Assembly (NCBI RefSeq): GCF_002081825.1
Contig: NZ_MUKU01000020.1
Location: forward strand, 1 to 64,000
Reading direction: 5' to 3'
Source of the DNA: Chromobacterium haemolyticum
Lineage (GTDB): Bacteria; Pseudomonadota; Gammaproteobacteria; Burkholderiales; Chromobacteriaceae
Length of the DNA: 64,000 nucleotides
Of this stretch, positions 9,912 to 18,259 are shown piece by piece. The notes beneath the pieces were generated by a model. It was not told where the DNA came from and searched no databases. It was given only the letters and a program-made list of their open reading frames with translations. The position numbers and the translations under genes are program-made. Each line of letters opens with the position of its first letter. Positions within the stretch are counted from its first letter, which is position 1.

Positions 9912-11978
9912 TTAATAGCGGGCGAGGCGGCCGGTTTTGGCCAGTTCGCGTTTGAGGGCGTGTTGGATGTGGGGCATGCCGATGTGTGGCTCGCCGGCAT
10001 CGGCGGCCAGCCAGGTGGCGGCCAGCGCGATATTGCGGATATTGGCGCCAGTTACGTCCGCCATGGTGGCCAAGCGTTCAAAGTCCATGTCTTCGGCCAA
10101 GCGTACCTGCGTGGGCCAGGCGGCCTGCCATAGGCGGCGGCGGGTGGCATGATCGGGGTGGTCGAACTGGATGATGAAACTGAAGCGCCGGCTGAAGGCG
10201 TTGTCCAGATGTGAGCGATGGTTGGTGGATAGAATGATCAGGCCGCTATGGGTTTCCATGCGTTGCAACAGGTAGGCCACTTCGATATTGGCATGCCGGT
10301 CTTTGGCGTCCTTGCTTTCGCTGCGTTTGCCAAATAGGGCGTCGGCCTCGTCGAAGAACAGCACACCGCTATCCAGCGCCGCCAGATCAAAAATGCGCGA
10401 CAGGTTTTTTTCGGTTTCACCGATGTATCTGTTGACGACTGTGGACAGGTCCACTTTGATCAGGTCCACCCCCAGCACGCTTGCCATCACTTCCGCCGCC
10501 ATGGTTTTGCCGGTGCCGGAAGCGCCATGAAATAGGGCGCTGATGCCCAGTCCGTAATGCATCTTGTCGCCAAAGCCTTGCACTAGCGCATGCTCGCGTT
10601 GCTGGATGGCGGCACGCAATTCACTTAGTTGTTGCTGTAGCGGGACAGGGATGATCAAGTCGTCAAAACCGCGCTTAGGCTCAATACGCTGCGCCAATTC
10701 ACCAAAGCTCTGCTGGCTGCGCCAGCGGAAAGCCTGGTGCAAGTCTGTGTGGCTGAGAAGAGCGAGGGGATCGCGCTGCTGACGATAGAGCTCCGCTTCT
10801 TGCAGGATAGAGGGCAAGCGTGGGGCGAGGATGGGGAAGCGTTGCGCCAGCGTGGTGAGTTCCACGTCGTCGGCTAGTGGGGTGCCCGTCAAGTGCATAG
10901 CCAAGACCTCCTGATCTTGATGCAGATTGCGGGGCGGCAGGCTCAACACCATTTGCGGTGCTTCGCCCAGCCAGCATACTGGCGCGGCGGTGTTTTGCAG
11001 CACGACAATGGGTGGGGAGCAAGTTTCCGCCAGCCTACCCAAGTGTGCGTAAAGCTTGGGGTGGTCTTTGGCCCACTCTGCTAACCCCTTCAGTACCAAG
11101 CATCCTGCGTGCAATTGCACCTCGCGCAAAGCGGCGGCCAGGAGCGGAACGGCATCATTTTCGTTCTTGGGCAAACGGGACAACTCCCACTCCAGCGCCG
11201 GCATATCAATGGATTGGGCCGCCTTAGCCACCAAAGCAGATCGGCCGCTGCCAGGCATGCCCTTCAAGCTCAGCCGCATTGACGGTTGTCGCAGTGCGGT
11301 TTGTAGTTGTTGCCGGCAAGGTTCCAGCGTACTTGCCAAGTGTGTGGGCGCTTGCAACCAACGACAGCTAGAGCGTAGTTCGGTGGGCAGGTAGTCATGC
11401 CCAATAAGATAGTGATGCAGGCTTGGCTCCAGCTTAAGCAAGGCTTTGCTATGGGTTTGCGGGGTGCCATCGCGGGGGTGTGACAGTTGCAATAAGCCAT
11501 GCCGTAGCAATGGGGCATCCGGAAGCAGGCTAGCGACGTGACGCGCCTGCAATATTGGCGGTGGGCAGAGCACTTCCAGCGCAAACTGCACGGTGGGGAG
11601 AATCAGGCGGCCATGTCCCTGTACCTGGGCAAACTGGTCTTGATACTTCGTGTCGATAGCGGGCAATAGCGCTAGTAGCAGTAAATCCCGCTCTAGCGGG
11701 TTGAGGCCAAAACGCCTTACTAGCAGGCCTAGCCGAGTGTCGGCCTGCTCATCTTGTAGCTCCTCCGGTGCTTGCCAATTGAGCCGCGCCTCCAGCCACG
11801 GAGGTGGGGTGTCTTCATCGTCATATGGCCAGTCTGTTTCTAGGGCTGCGGCTTCTTGCTGTAGTTGTTGGCAGCGGGTTTGCAGCAGATGGTCTATGCG
11901 CTGGATCTGCGCCAGCAGCAAGACATAGTTGTGGTCAAACCGCTTATCCGAAGGGGTTTCGGATGTGTGGAAGCTCAT
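9912..11978 (-). CDS. eCIS AAA+ ATPase, Pvc15/Afp15-like
   Basis: 688 aa from the chosen start (MSFHTSETP), which lies just ahead of the expected N-terminal helix (YVLLLAQIQRIDHLL). The frame can be extended to a TTG at 12158 or ATG at 12017, neither with a strong ribosome site. A degenerate first P-loop (GMPGSGRSALV) precedes the canonical AAA+ module: Walker A GASGTGKT near residues 485-492, Walker B GVLFFDEADALFG, and arginine-finger region LDNAFSRRFSF. Afp15/Pvc15 ATPases act in assembly or payload loading of extracellular injection particles. It heads the leftward operon and starts about 270 bp from the divergent tube gene. Confidence 0.9.
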   Translation of the reverse strand: MSFHTSETPSDKRFDHNYVLLLAQIQRIDHLLQTRCQQLQQEAAALETDWPYDDEDTPPPWLEARLNWQAPEELQDEQADTRLGLLVRRFGLNPLERDLLLLALLPAIDTKYQDQFAQVQGHGRLILPTVQFALEVLCPPPILQARHVASLLPDAPLLRHGLLQLSHPRDGTPQTHSKALLKLEPSLHHYLIGHDYLPTELRSSCRWLQAPTHLASTLEPCRQQLQTALRQPSMRLSLKGMPGSGRSALVAKAAQSIDMPALEWELSRLPKNENDAVPLLAAALREVQLHAGCLVLKGLAEWAKDHPKLYAHLGRLAETCSPPIVVLQNTAAPVCWLGEAPQMVLSLPPRNLHQDQEVLAMHLTGTPLADDVELTTLAQRFPILAPRLPSILQEAELYRQQRDPLALLSHTDLHQAFRWRSQQSFGELAQRIEPKRGFDDLIIPVPLQQQLSELRAAIQQREHALVQGFGDKMHYGLGISALFHGASGTGKTMAAEVMASVLGVDLIKVDLSTVVNRYIGETEKNLSRIFDLAALDSGVLFFDEADALFGKRSESKDAKDRHANIEVAYLLQRMETHSGLIILSTNHRSHLDNAFSRRFSFIIQFDHPDHATRRRLWQAAWPTQVRLAEDMDFERLATMADVTGANIRNIALAATWLAADAGEPHIGMPHIQHALKRELAKTGRLARY

Positions 11979-12160
11979 AAGCAAGTGCTCGATGTAAAGG
12001 GTTGGGAAGTGTTTCATTAGCTCGCTTCTAGCGATGGAGAAAGAAGGGGCTGTGCGATTAGTGTCGGGGTTTAGGTTGGATGAGGGAGAGAGGAAGTCAG
12101 ATTTCTGAATATTGGGAGGCAAGAGAGGTGATGGGGGCGAAGATGGGGACCGTTCCAATC

Positions 12161-12175
12161 GCCAAATGATTTGGC
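12161..12175. promoter_or_regulatory. Palindrome between the divergent eCIS operons
   Basis: GCCAAA-TGA-TTTGGC is a perfect 6-bp inverted repeat with a 3-bp centre, in the region between the ATPase and tube genes. The position suits an operator for a dimeric regulator controlling one or both operons. No regulator gene lies in the cluster, so the protein partner is unknown. Confidence 0.4.
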
Positions 12176-12252
12176 AGGCGAATGGACAGGTCGTTACTCC
12201 TTAATAAAGGCAAAAAACGACATCACCCACACTCATTGCAAGGAAATAAACT

Positions 12253-12702
12253 ATGGCAACAGCGTCTGAGCAAATTGCAAGCGCATATCCGATTCCAACC
12301 TACCGCTATCGTGTGACAGTGGGTAATGAGGAAATGGCTTTCTCGGCTGTGTCCGGCATGGAAATCTCTCATGAAACCATTACTTACAAAGATGGCGTAG
12401 GTGGCAAATATTATATGCCGGGCCAACTTGCTCCGGTCAATATTTCACTCAAGCGCGGTGTGGTGAAAAGCAAGAGCCAGCTGTATGAGTGGATTAAGTC
12501 CATCTCGCTGAATCAGGTGGAAAAGAAAGATATTTCTATTAGTCTTACCAATGAGTCGGGTAGCGAGTTGCTGATTACCTGGAATGTGGCTAATGCCTTT
12601 CCCACCAAGCTCACCGCTCCAAGCCTGGATGCTACCAGTAATGAAGTGGCAATCGAAGAGATGAGCCTGATGGCGGATAGTGTAACCATCCAGTTTCATT
12701 GA
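12253..12702 (+). CDS. eCIS inner tube protein, Pvc1/Afp1-like
   Basis: 149 aa, the usual size for phage-tail-tube-like Hcp relatives of eCIS. The N-terminal IPTYRYRVTVGNEEMAFSAVSGME and the following KDGVGGKYYMPGQ segment are characteristic of Afp1/Pvc1. Subunits form stacked hexamer rings inside the sheath. It is first in the rightward operon, preceded by AAGGA 9 nt before ATG, and should be among the most abundant products. The distinct second tube protein lies after the sheath genes. Confidence 0.92.
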   Translation: MATASEQIASAYPIPTYRYRVTVGNEEMAFSAVSGMEISHETITYKDGVGGKYYMPGQLAPVNISLKRGVVKSKSQLYEWIKSISLNQVEKKDISISLTNESGSELLITWNVANAFPTKLTAPSLDATSNEVAIEEMSLMADSVTIQFH

Positions 12703-12743
12703 TCCTTCTCTTTAATTATTAATTCTGCTGAAAGCGAATTTTC

Positions 12744-13787
12744 ATGCCTGTTATCCCGACTTATCCCGGTGTCTATATCGAAGAGCTGGCTAGCCAATCT
12801 CTGTCCATTGTAGGTGGTGCAACTGCAGTGCCGGTGATTGCAGTTAAAGACGAAGAAAAAAATATTCAGGGTGTAAACAAAATTGCTTCTTGGCTGGAGT
12901 TTATGGCCAAAGTGCAGGTCTTTGATCCGAATGATGTCCTGCATGTTTCGGTTAAAACTTATTTCGAAAATGGCGGCGGCTACTGTTATCTGATTCCTGT
13001 TAAGGAGTTGGAGGCAGAAGTGCCCAAACTAGACGATGTCACATTGCTGGTGGCGGCTGGCCAAGATATCGAGAGCGCCGCCAGCAAGCTGTGCGTAGCG
13101 GGTGCCTGCCGGTTTGCCATTCTGGACGGTAAGAACGACGCGAAGCCGGAGGCGCCGGATTCCGCCATCGGGGCATTTGGCGCTGTGTATTACCCGTGGT
13201 TGAAGGCGGATTGGACCGAGAAAGAAATTCCGCCCAGCGCGGCCGTGGCTGGTGCTTATTGCACGGTGGATCGTGAGCGTGGCGTGTGGAAAGCGCCGGC
13301 GAATGTGGCGCTTAAAGGCGGCGTTAAGCCGAAGTACAAGGTCAGCGATGCCACCCAGGGTGAGCTCAACAAAGGCAAAGCCTTGAACATGATTCGCGAA
13401 TTCCAAGGCAGCGGCACGCTGATCTGGGGCGCTCGTACGCTGGAGGACAAAGACGACTGGCGCTATGTGCCGATACGCCGGCTGTTCAACAGCGTGGAAA
13501 AGGATGTTGCTAAAGCCATGCAGCCCATGGTGTTTGAACCCAATAGCCAGGCGACTTGGGAGCGGGTGCGTGGCGCCATCGATAACTATCTGCGCAAATT
13601 GTGGCAACAAGGGGCTTTGCTAGGAGATAGCGAAAAAGAGGCTTACTTCGTGCAGATCGGCAAGGGTGTCACCATGAGCGACGATGACATCAAGCAAGGC
13701 AAGATGATTGTCACGGTAGGTATGGCGGCGGTGCGTCCGGCGGAGTTCATCATTCTGCAGTTTACCCAGAGCTTGAACCAGGGCTAA
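12744..13787 (+). CDS. eCIS sheath protein 1, Pvc2/Afp2-like
   Basis: 347 aa. It begins with the sheath signature (MPVIPTYPGVYIEELASQS) and contains the conserved TVDRERGVWKAPANVAL segment and the C-terminal core WRYVPIRRLFNSVEKDV ... FEPNSQATWERVRGAIDNYL that forms the contractile sheath fold. It is the smallest of the three sheath paralogues and lacks the large insert of the second. It starts 41 nt after the tube gene. Its stop is followed by a hairpin (13798-13823). Confidence 0.93.
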   Translation: MPVIPTYPGVYIEELASQSLSIVGGATAVPVIAVKDEEKNIQGVNKIASWLEFMAKVQVFDPNDVLHVSVKTYFENGGGYCYLIPVKELEAEVPKLDDVTLLVAAGQDIESAASKLCVAGACRFAILDGKNDAKPEAPDSAIGAFGAVYYPWLKADWTEKEIPPSAAVAGAYCTVDRERGVWKAPANVALKGGVKPKYKVSDATQGELNKGKALNMIREFQGSGTLIWGARTLEDKDDWRYVPIRRLFNSVEKDVAKAMQPMVFEPNSQATWERVRGAIDNYLRKLWQQGALLGDSEKEAYFVQIGKGVTMSDDDIKQGKMIVTVGMAAVRPAEFIILQFTQSLNQG

Positions 13788-13797
13788 GCGGCAAGGG

Positions 13798-13823
13798 CGC
13801 GGGAGGACTGTGTCACCCCCGCG
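13798..13823 (+). other. Intergenic hairpin after sheath gene 1
   Basis: CGCGGG and CCCGCG form a 6-bp stem around a 14-nt loop, just after the first sheath stop and before the ribosome site of the second sheath gene. There is no following T-run, so it is more likely a stabilising, processing or pausing structure than a full terminator. Confidence 0.4.
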
Positions 13824-13847
13824 TCAACATTGACAAGGAGAGAAGCC

Positions 13848-15542
13848 ATGGGCGCACCAGGCGTGATTGTTAAGGAAACGGCAGCAAGGTCGCTGTCGGT
13901 GCAGGCGGGGGCCACAGCGTTGCCTGTGTTTATTGGCAAGTTCAAAACTAAGGATGAGTTGAATAAGCTGGAGGCAGGTCAATGTATTCCTATCCATGAT
14001 TGGCTGTCATTTAGTCAGAAATTTACCAAAGTTGCTGCTGAAGTTAAGTTTGCAGGCCAGTCCAAAGCTAAAGGACTACGCAATAGAGTTAGCAAGAGTG
14101 AAGCGGGAGAGGTGGGCGTAAAAGAAATAAAGGGAGAGGCGTCTGTTTTTAAGGGGGAGGCGTTTTTTTTTGAGATTGTGCTGAATCAGAAGCCTGCTGA
14201 TGATGGAAATATGTGGGTGGCTTTGGGGAAGGTGGAAAAGGAGGCTGTCAAAGATGCCCGGCTGATTGTTGGCGATAGAGAGCTTGTGCTTGAATTTGCT
14301 TCTTCTGCGGGTGGCCTGATTTCTGCGTCTGCGCCGTTGCCCAAGGATATGGGCAATGTCAGACTTCGTCTGAAGCTCGAGACAAAGACAGAAGAGGCTG
14401 ATTTTTCTATTAAAGCAGCCGTTTCGAAAGATAGGCCGGAGGGTGCGGGTTGGCAAAAAAGCATTGCAGCCAAAGTGGTGCCTGTTGATGGTAATGTGGA
14501 AGCCGATATGTGCTTCAACTATTACGCTATCCAGCATTACTTCCAGAACGGTGGGGGCCCGTGCTACCTGCTGCCATTGTTGAGCAATGAAGAAAGTGAG
14601 TTGAGTGAGCTTCCTAAGGTTATCCAAACTCAGGCGCCTGATGCTGCTTTGCTGGTTTGCCTGGAAAGCGGAGAAGTCAAGAAGGCAGTTTATTCAAAAT
14701 TGGATACCTTGTTGAAAAACCAACAAGGCTATTTTTTGATTGCAGATAGCCAAGAGAAAAGTGAGGCACCAAACACTACGCTTTGCCAAACCGCTAGCTA
14801 CTATCCTGCGCTGCTAACTGATTTCTGTGCGGAGCTGCCGGCCGATATAGACATTACGCTTGATGGCTATAAAAGTAACGAAGGTAAGAAAATAGCAACG
14901 CTGGATGGGTTGAAAGTCATTAACCCAGATGCCCATGCCTTTGTTGTTGAAAAATTGGCTACCCAGTTTGGCAACGAGTCCATCACGCTGCCGGCCAGCG
15001 CCGCGGTGGCGGGGTGCTATGCACGCAATGATAGAGAGCGCGGTGTATGGAAGGCGCCAGCCAATATTGAGCTGCATGGGGTGCAAGCGCCAAGCGTAGT
15101 GGTGACGAATGAGGATCAGGATGGCATGAACGCTAAAGGTATCAATGCCATCCGTGCATTCAACGGGCGAGGTACCTTGATCTGGGGCACGCGTACCTTG
15201 GACGTGGATGGTGATGACTGGCGTTACATCCCGGTACGCCGGCTATTCAATAGCGTGGAGCGGGACATCAAGAAAACCGTGCAAGTCATGATGTTTGAGC
15301 CTAATAACCAAGCTACTTGGGAACGAGTGCGCGGCGCCATCGACAACTATCTACGCATGCTGTGGCGGCAGGGCGCTTTGCAGGGCAACAGCGAGCAAGA
15401 GGCTTATGTCGTGAAGGTCGGCAAGGGTGTCACCATGGATAAGCAGGATATTCAGCAAGGCAAGATGATTATCGAAGTGGGCATGGCGGCGGTGCGTCCC
15501 GCGGAGTTCATCCTGTTGCAATTCAGCCAGAATATGCAGTAA
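13848..15542 (+). CDS. eCIS sheath protein 2 with inserted domain, Pvc3/Afp3-like
   Basis: 564 aa. The start at ATG 13848 has AAGGAG 7 nt upstream (TTG at 13830 rejected). The N-terminal handle (GAPGVIVKETAARSLSVQAG) and C-terminal core (WRYIPVRRLFNSVERDIKK ... NNQATWERVRGAIDNYLRM) match the first sheath protein closely. Compared with it there are about 140 extra residues at roughly positions 70-210, beginning near KGLRNRVSKSE, and some further expansion around IDITLDGYKSNEGKK. The insert is Lys/Glu-rich with beta-type patterns and AT-richer DNA. Larger surface decorations on sheath subunits are known in the family; the job of this one is unknown. Confidence 0.92.
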   Translation: MGAPGVIVKETAARSLSVQAGATALPVFIGKFKTKDELNKLEAGQCIPIHDWLSFSQKFTKVAAEVKFAGQSKAKGLRNRVSKSEAGEVGVKEIKGEASVFKGEAFFFEIVLNQKPADDGNMWVALGKVEKEAVKDARLIVGDRELVLEFASSAGGLISASAPLPKDMGNVRLRLKLETKTEEADFSIKAAVSKDRPEGAGWQKSIAAKVVPVDGNVEADMCFNYYAIQHYFQNGGGPCYLLPLLSNEESELSELPKVIQTQAPDAALLVCLESGEVKKAVYSKLDTLLKNQQGYFLIADSQEKSEAPNTTLCQTASYYPALLTDFCAELPADIDITLDGYKSNEGKKIATLDGLKVINPDAHAFVVEKLATQFGNESITLPASAAVAGCYARNDRERGVWKAPANIELHGVQAPSVVVTNEDQDGMNAKGINAIRAFNGRGTLIWGTRTLDVDGDDWRYIPVRRLFNSVERDIKKTVQVMMFEPNNQATWERVRGAIDNYLRMLWRQGALQGNSEQEAYVVKVGKGVTMDKQDIQQGKMIIEVGMAAVRPAEFILLQFSQNMQ

Positions 15543-15545
15543 GTC

Positions 15546-15567
15546 GGGCAGGGCGCTGTCCCTGCCC
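15546..15567 (+). other. Perfect hairpin after sheath gene 2
   Basis: GGGCAGGG-CGCTGT-CCCTGCCC is a perfect 8-bp stem with a 6-nt loop, 3 nt after the second sheath stop codon. It is followed by CCC then ATTTCC, not a T-run. It may protect the upstream tube/sheath mRNA or reduce read-through into the less-needed baseplate genes. Confidence 0.5.
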
Positions 15568-15694
15568 CCCATTTCCTAAACGCTCCCTTCACTAAGCTTG
15601 CGAGGCCCGGCCCTGTGTCCGGCATCGTAGGGGTTGCTGCGCGCAGTTTTCATTGCGTGTCCGTGGGTAGGGGGTGTCGAGCAAGGAGTTAATC

Positions 15695-16909
15695 ATGTTG
15701 AGGCCCATGCCCGGCGTGGATGTTTCAAATAAGGTGGTGTCCTTGGCCACACCGCAAAGCAACAGCGCGGTGCCAGTCTTCATTGGGTATACCCAGAAAG
15801 GAGCGGCCGGACGAATGGTTGCTATTGTCTCCTGGGAGGAGTTTCTGTCCATCTTCTGCGAGAAGGATTTCTCGCAAGAGGATAAGGCGGAACTGGAGGA
15901 GTCTGCGCTATACCAATCGTTGCGCTTGTATTTTGACAATGGCGGCGGAGAGTGCCATGTGCTTTCCGCTGGCTTGACCAGCGGTATGGGGGAAAGCGCC
16001 AGCGCTATTTCGAAGCAGCTGATCGCGGCGCTGACAGGCCCCGCGCTGACAGAAGACAACTCAGTGACCTTGCTGTGCGTGCCGGACATCCTGTTGCTGA
16101 ATCAGGAGCCGGATTTTAAGCGCCCGTGGCGTGATGTGTGGCAAGCGATGCTGAATGTCAGCCGCGCCCGGCTAGGTTGTTTCGCGGTGCTGGATTTGCC
16201 GGGCTTGCCAACGGATGCCATTGGGGTGTTGGACGGTGCAGAGGCGTTGGATAACTTGGAGTTCGGCGCTACCTACTGGCCGCATCTTGAGTGCATGTAT
16301 TTGAAAGGCGGGACGCGTGTGCTGGCGCCGCCGTCGGGAGTCATTGCCGCACAGGTGCAGCGTACTGACCGTGAACGTGGGGTGTGGAAAGCTCCGGCTA
16401 ATGAGGCCTTGCAGCAGGTGCTCAAACCGCAATACACGTTGCGGGAGGGGGGGGAAGTGCTCGAGCAAGCATTGCCGGTCAACCTGATACGTTCTTTTGC
16501 CGGCCGCGGCGTACGGGTATGGGGGTGCCAGACCATGACCCCGTCGACTACCTCTCCATGGCGCTATCTCCAAGTACGTAGGCTGCTTGGCTATGTAGAG
16601 GCTCAGCTGTCCGCGCTGGCGCGTTTTAGCGTATTCGAACCCAATAACGAGATCACCTGGCTCAAGCTCAAAAGCTTGTGCCGTAGTTGGTTGCGTGAAT
16701 TGTGGCTGAACGGTGCGCTATACGGCGCCAGTGAGGATGAGGCATTTCGTTTGTTTGTTGGCCTGGGCGAGAGTATGAGCAAGGACGACTTGCTGGCTGG
16801 GCGGCTGATCTTGCGCGTGGAACTATCGGCTTTGTACCCGGCGGAATACATCACGTTGAATCTACGCCTCACCATGATGGAACCGCAGGTTAGCAAGGAG
16901 CCGGCATGA
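15695..16909 (+). CDS. eCIS sheath protein 3, Pvc4/Afp4-like
   Basis: 404 aa from ATG 15695, with AAGGAG 6 nt upstream (GTG at 15674 rejected). It shares the sheath N-terminus (RPMPGVDVSNKVVSLATP), the DRERGVWKAPANEAL segment and a more diverged C-terminal core (WRYLQVRRLLGYVEAQL ... NNEITWLKLKSLCRSWL). In related particles this paralogue is a minor subunit next to the baseplate. The DDLLAGRLILRVELSALYPAEYI end is conserved with the other two. The gene overlaps the second tube gene by 4 nt (ATGA). Confidence 0.92.
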   Translation: MLRPMPGVDVSNKVVSLATPQSNSAVPVFIGYTQKGAAGRMVAIVSWEEFLSIFCEKDFSQEDKAELEESALYQSLRLYFDNGGGECHVLSAGLTSGMGESASAISKQLIAALTGPALTEDNSVTLLCVPDILLLNQEPDFKRPWRDVWQAMLNVSRARLGCFAVLDLPGLPTDAIGVLDGAEALDNLEFGATYWPHLECMYLKGGTRVLAPPSGVIAAQVQRTDRERGVWKAPANEALQQVLKPQYTLREGGEVLEQALPVNLIRSFAGRGVRVWGCQTMTPSTTSPWRYLQVRRLLGYVEAQLSALARFSVFEPNNEITWLKLKSLCRSWLRELWLNGALYGASEDEAFRLFVGLGESMSKDDLLAGRLILRVELSALYPAEYITLNLRLTMMEPQVSKEPA

Positions 16910-17376
16910 GCGCATTGGCAAAGCTATTCGAGCCAGAGGTCTCCCACCGCTTCCTGGTCACCTTTTTCTTCAAGGGGCTGCCCAGCCCGCTGGATATCCG
17001 CTTTCAGCGAGTGTCTGGCTTGAGCAAGGGTGAGCTAAGCGTGAGCCCGCAGCATCAAGGCGGCGTCAACGCGACCAATCTTTACTTGCCGGAGCGCGTA
17101 AGCCATCCGCCATTGGTGCTGGAGCGGGGCGTGATGACGCCAACGCCACTGTCGCTGGCGTTTGACTATGTATTGAGCGGCATGGATACCGCGTATGTCG
17201 ATGTGGTGATCATGTTGTTGAACCATCAATCGCTACCAGTCTGCAGTTGGACGGTGACCGATGCCTTGCCGGTGAAATGGCAAACCGGTGATCTGGACGC
17301 CAATAGTAATGCTCCGCTAGTCAACCGTATCGAACTGGTTTACCGCGACATGCAATGGTTGGGAGCTAAAGCATGA
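16906..17376 (+). CDS. eCIS second tube protein, Pvc5/Afp5-like
   Basis: 156 aa with the tube-protein pattern (HRFLVTFFFKGLPSPLDIRF, then SVSPQHQGGVNATNLYLPE and the C-terminal NRIELVYRDMQWLGAK). Afp5/Pvc5 makes the first ring or adaptor between hub and main tube. It overlaps its neighbours at both ends by ATGA, so translation is coupled to the third sheath protein and to the following small gene. Confidence 0.88.
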   Translation: MSALAKLFEPEVSHRFLVTFFFKGLPSPLDIRFQRVSGLSKGELSVSPQHQGGVNATNLYLPERVSHPPLVLERGVMTPTPLSLAFDYVLSGMDTAYVDVVIMLLNHQSLPVCSWTVTDALPVKWQTGDLDANSNAPLVNRIELVYRDMQWLGAKA

Positions 17377-17546
17377 TTGAGATTCAGGAGTTGATTATTC
17401 AGGCGCGCGTGGAGGACGGCGCTCCGGTTCCGACCGCAGGGTGGCCGCAGGTGGCGGCGACTCCGGCCGAACAGGAGGCCTTGATCGAACGAATCGCGGC
17501 ACAGGTGCTGGCGAGCCTGAGGGACCAACAGGAGGATTGGGCATGA
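17373..17546 (+). CDS. Small eCIS protein, Pvc6/Afp6-like (DUF5908)
   Basis: 57 aa, beginning MIEIQELIIQARVEDG and ending in a helix (ALIERIAAQVLASLRDQQED). The MxIEIxELxIxAxV opening is typical of the DUF5908 proteins at this exact place in eCIS operons. Its role is not established. ATGA overlaps with both flanking genes confirm it as a real operon member. Confidence 0.85.
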   Translation: MIEIQELIIQARVEDGAPVPTAGWPQVAATPAEQEALIERIAAQVLASLRDQQEDWA

Positions 17547-18259
17547 AAGGTCTTCTAGAGTTTGGATTGTCCAAACTGAAAATATGTGCTTATAAGGACC
17601 GTGAGCATCAGGTCAAGCTGGGTGAGATGCAGGTAATGTTTAACCCAGAAGCTTTGGACTTGAGCTATGGCATTGATTACGACGCGGACAACTATCTCAA
17701 CGGCTCCATCAGCGTCAATCATTTCAAGAAGGTGCGGCCCGGTGAGTTGCAACTGGAGTTGTTATTTGATGCCAGTTTGCCAGGCAATAAGCCATCGGTG
17801 GAGTCGCAGCTGGCGGCACTGCAATCCCTTTGTTGTGAGACAGCACCAGGCACCTTGGAGACCCCCTATCTCAAAGTGGAGTGGGGCAAGATGCATTGGC
17901 ATGGTCGGGATTATTTCGCTGGCCGCGCGGTGTCTTTGCAAACCCGCTACACCCGATTCGATCGCAAGGCCAAGCCACTGCGCGCCACGGTTCGGCTAAC
18001 GCTGAGCGCAGACAATAGCCAGCCTCTGAAGCGGGCGGAGCTGGCCAAGCTGACCGAGAGGCAGGCCCGTTGCACCTTGTCCGATATGTCCTGCTTGCCT
18101 ATGGTCGCGGCCACACTGGCCACGGCGGCCGGCACCGCCGGCGCCTATAGCTATCTTGCGGTGGCTAGTGCCAATGATCTGGACAGTTTGGACGCTGCCC
18201 AGCCTGGCGATACGCTGATAGCGCCGGCAGAAGTTGATCACTTGGAGACAAGAGCATGA
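17543..18259 (+). CDS. eCIS baseplate hub protein, Pvc7/Afp7-like (LysM type)
   Basis: 238 aa from the ATG overlapping the preceding stop; the in-frame upstream start at 17441 is inside the small gene and rejected. The first two-thirds match the CIS tube-protein N-domain (MQVMFNPEALDLSYGIDYD ... GELQLELLFDAS). The C-terminus (YSYLAVASANDLDSLDAAQ, then PGDTLIAPAE) looks like the second half of a LysM repeat, as in gp53-like Afp7. It should link the tube start to the spike. It overlaps the spike gene by 4 nt. Confidence 0.87.
   Translation: MKGLLEFGLSKLKICAYKDREHQVKLGEMQVMFNPEALDLSYGIDYDADNYLNGSISVNHFKKVRPGELQLELLFDASLPGNKPSVESQLAALQSLCCETAPGTLETPYLKVEWGKMHWHGRDYFAGRAVSLQTRYTRFDRKAKPLRATVRLTLSADNSQPLKRAELAKLTERQARCTLSDMSCLPMVAATLATAAGTAGAYSYLAVASANDLDSLDAAQPGDTLIAPAEVDHLETRA

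Noticed and set aside
12018-12158. Longer N-terminus of the AAA+ ATPase
   Set aside because: TTG start, low-complexity Ser/Pro sequence and no ribosome site; the conserved helix begins just after the internal ATG at 11978.
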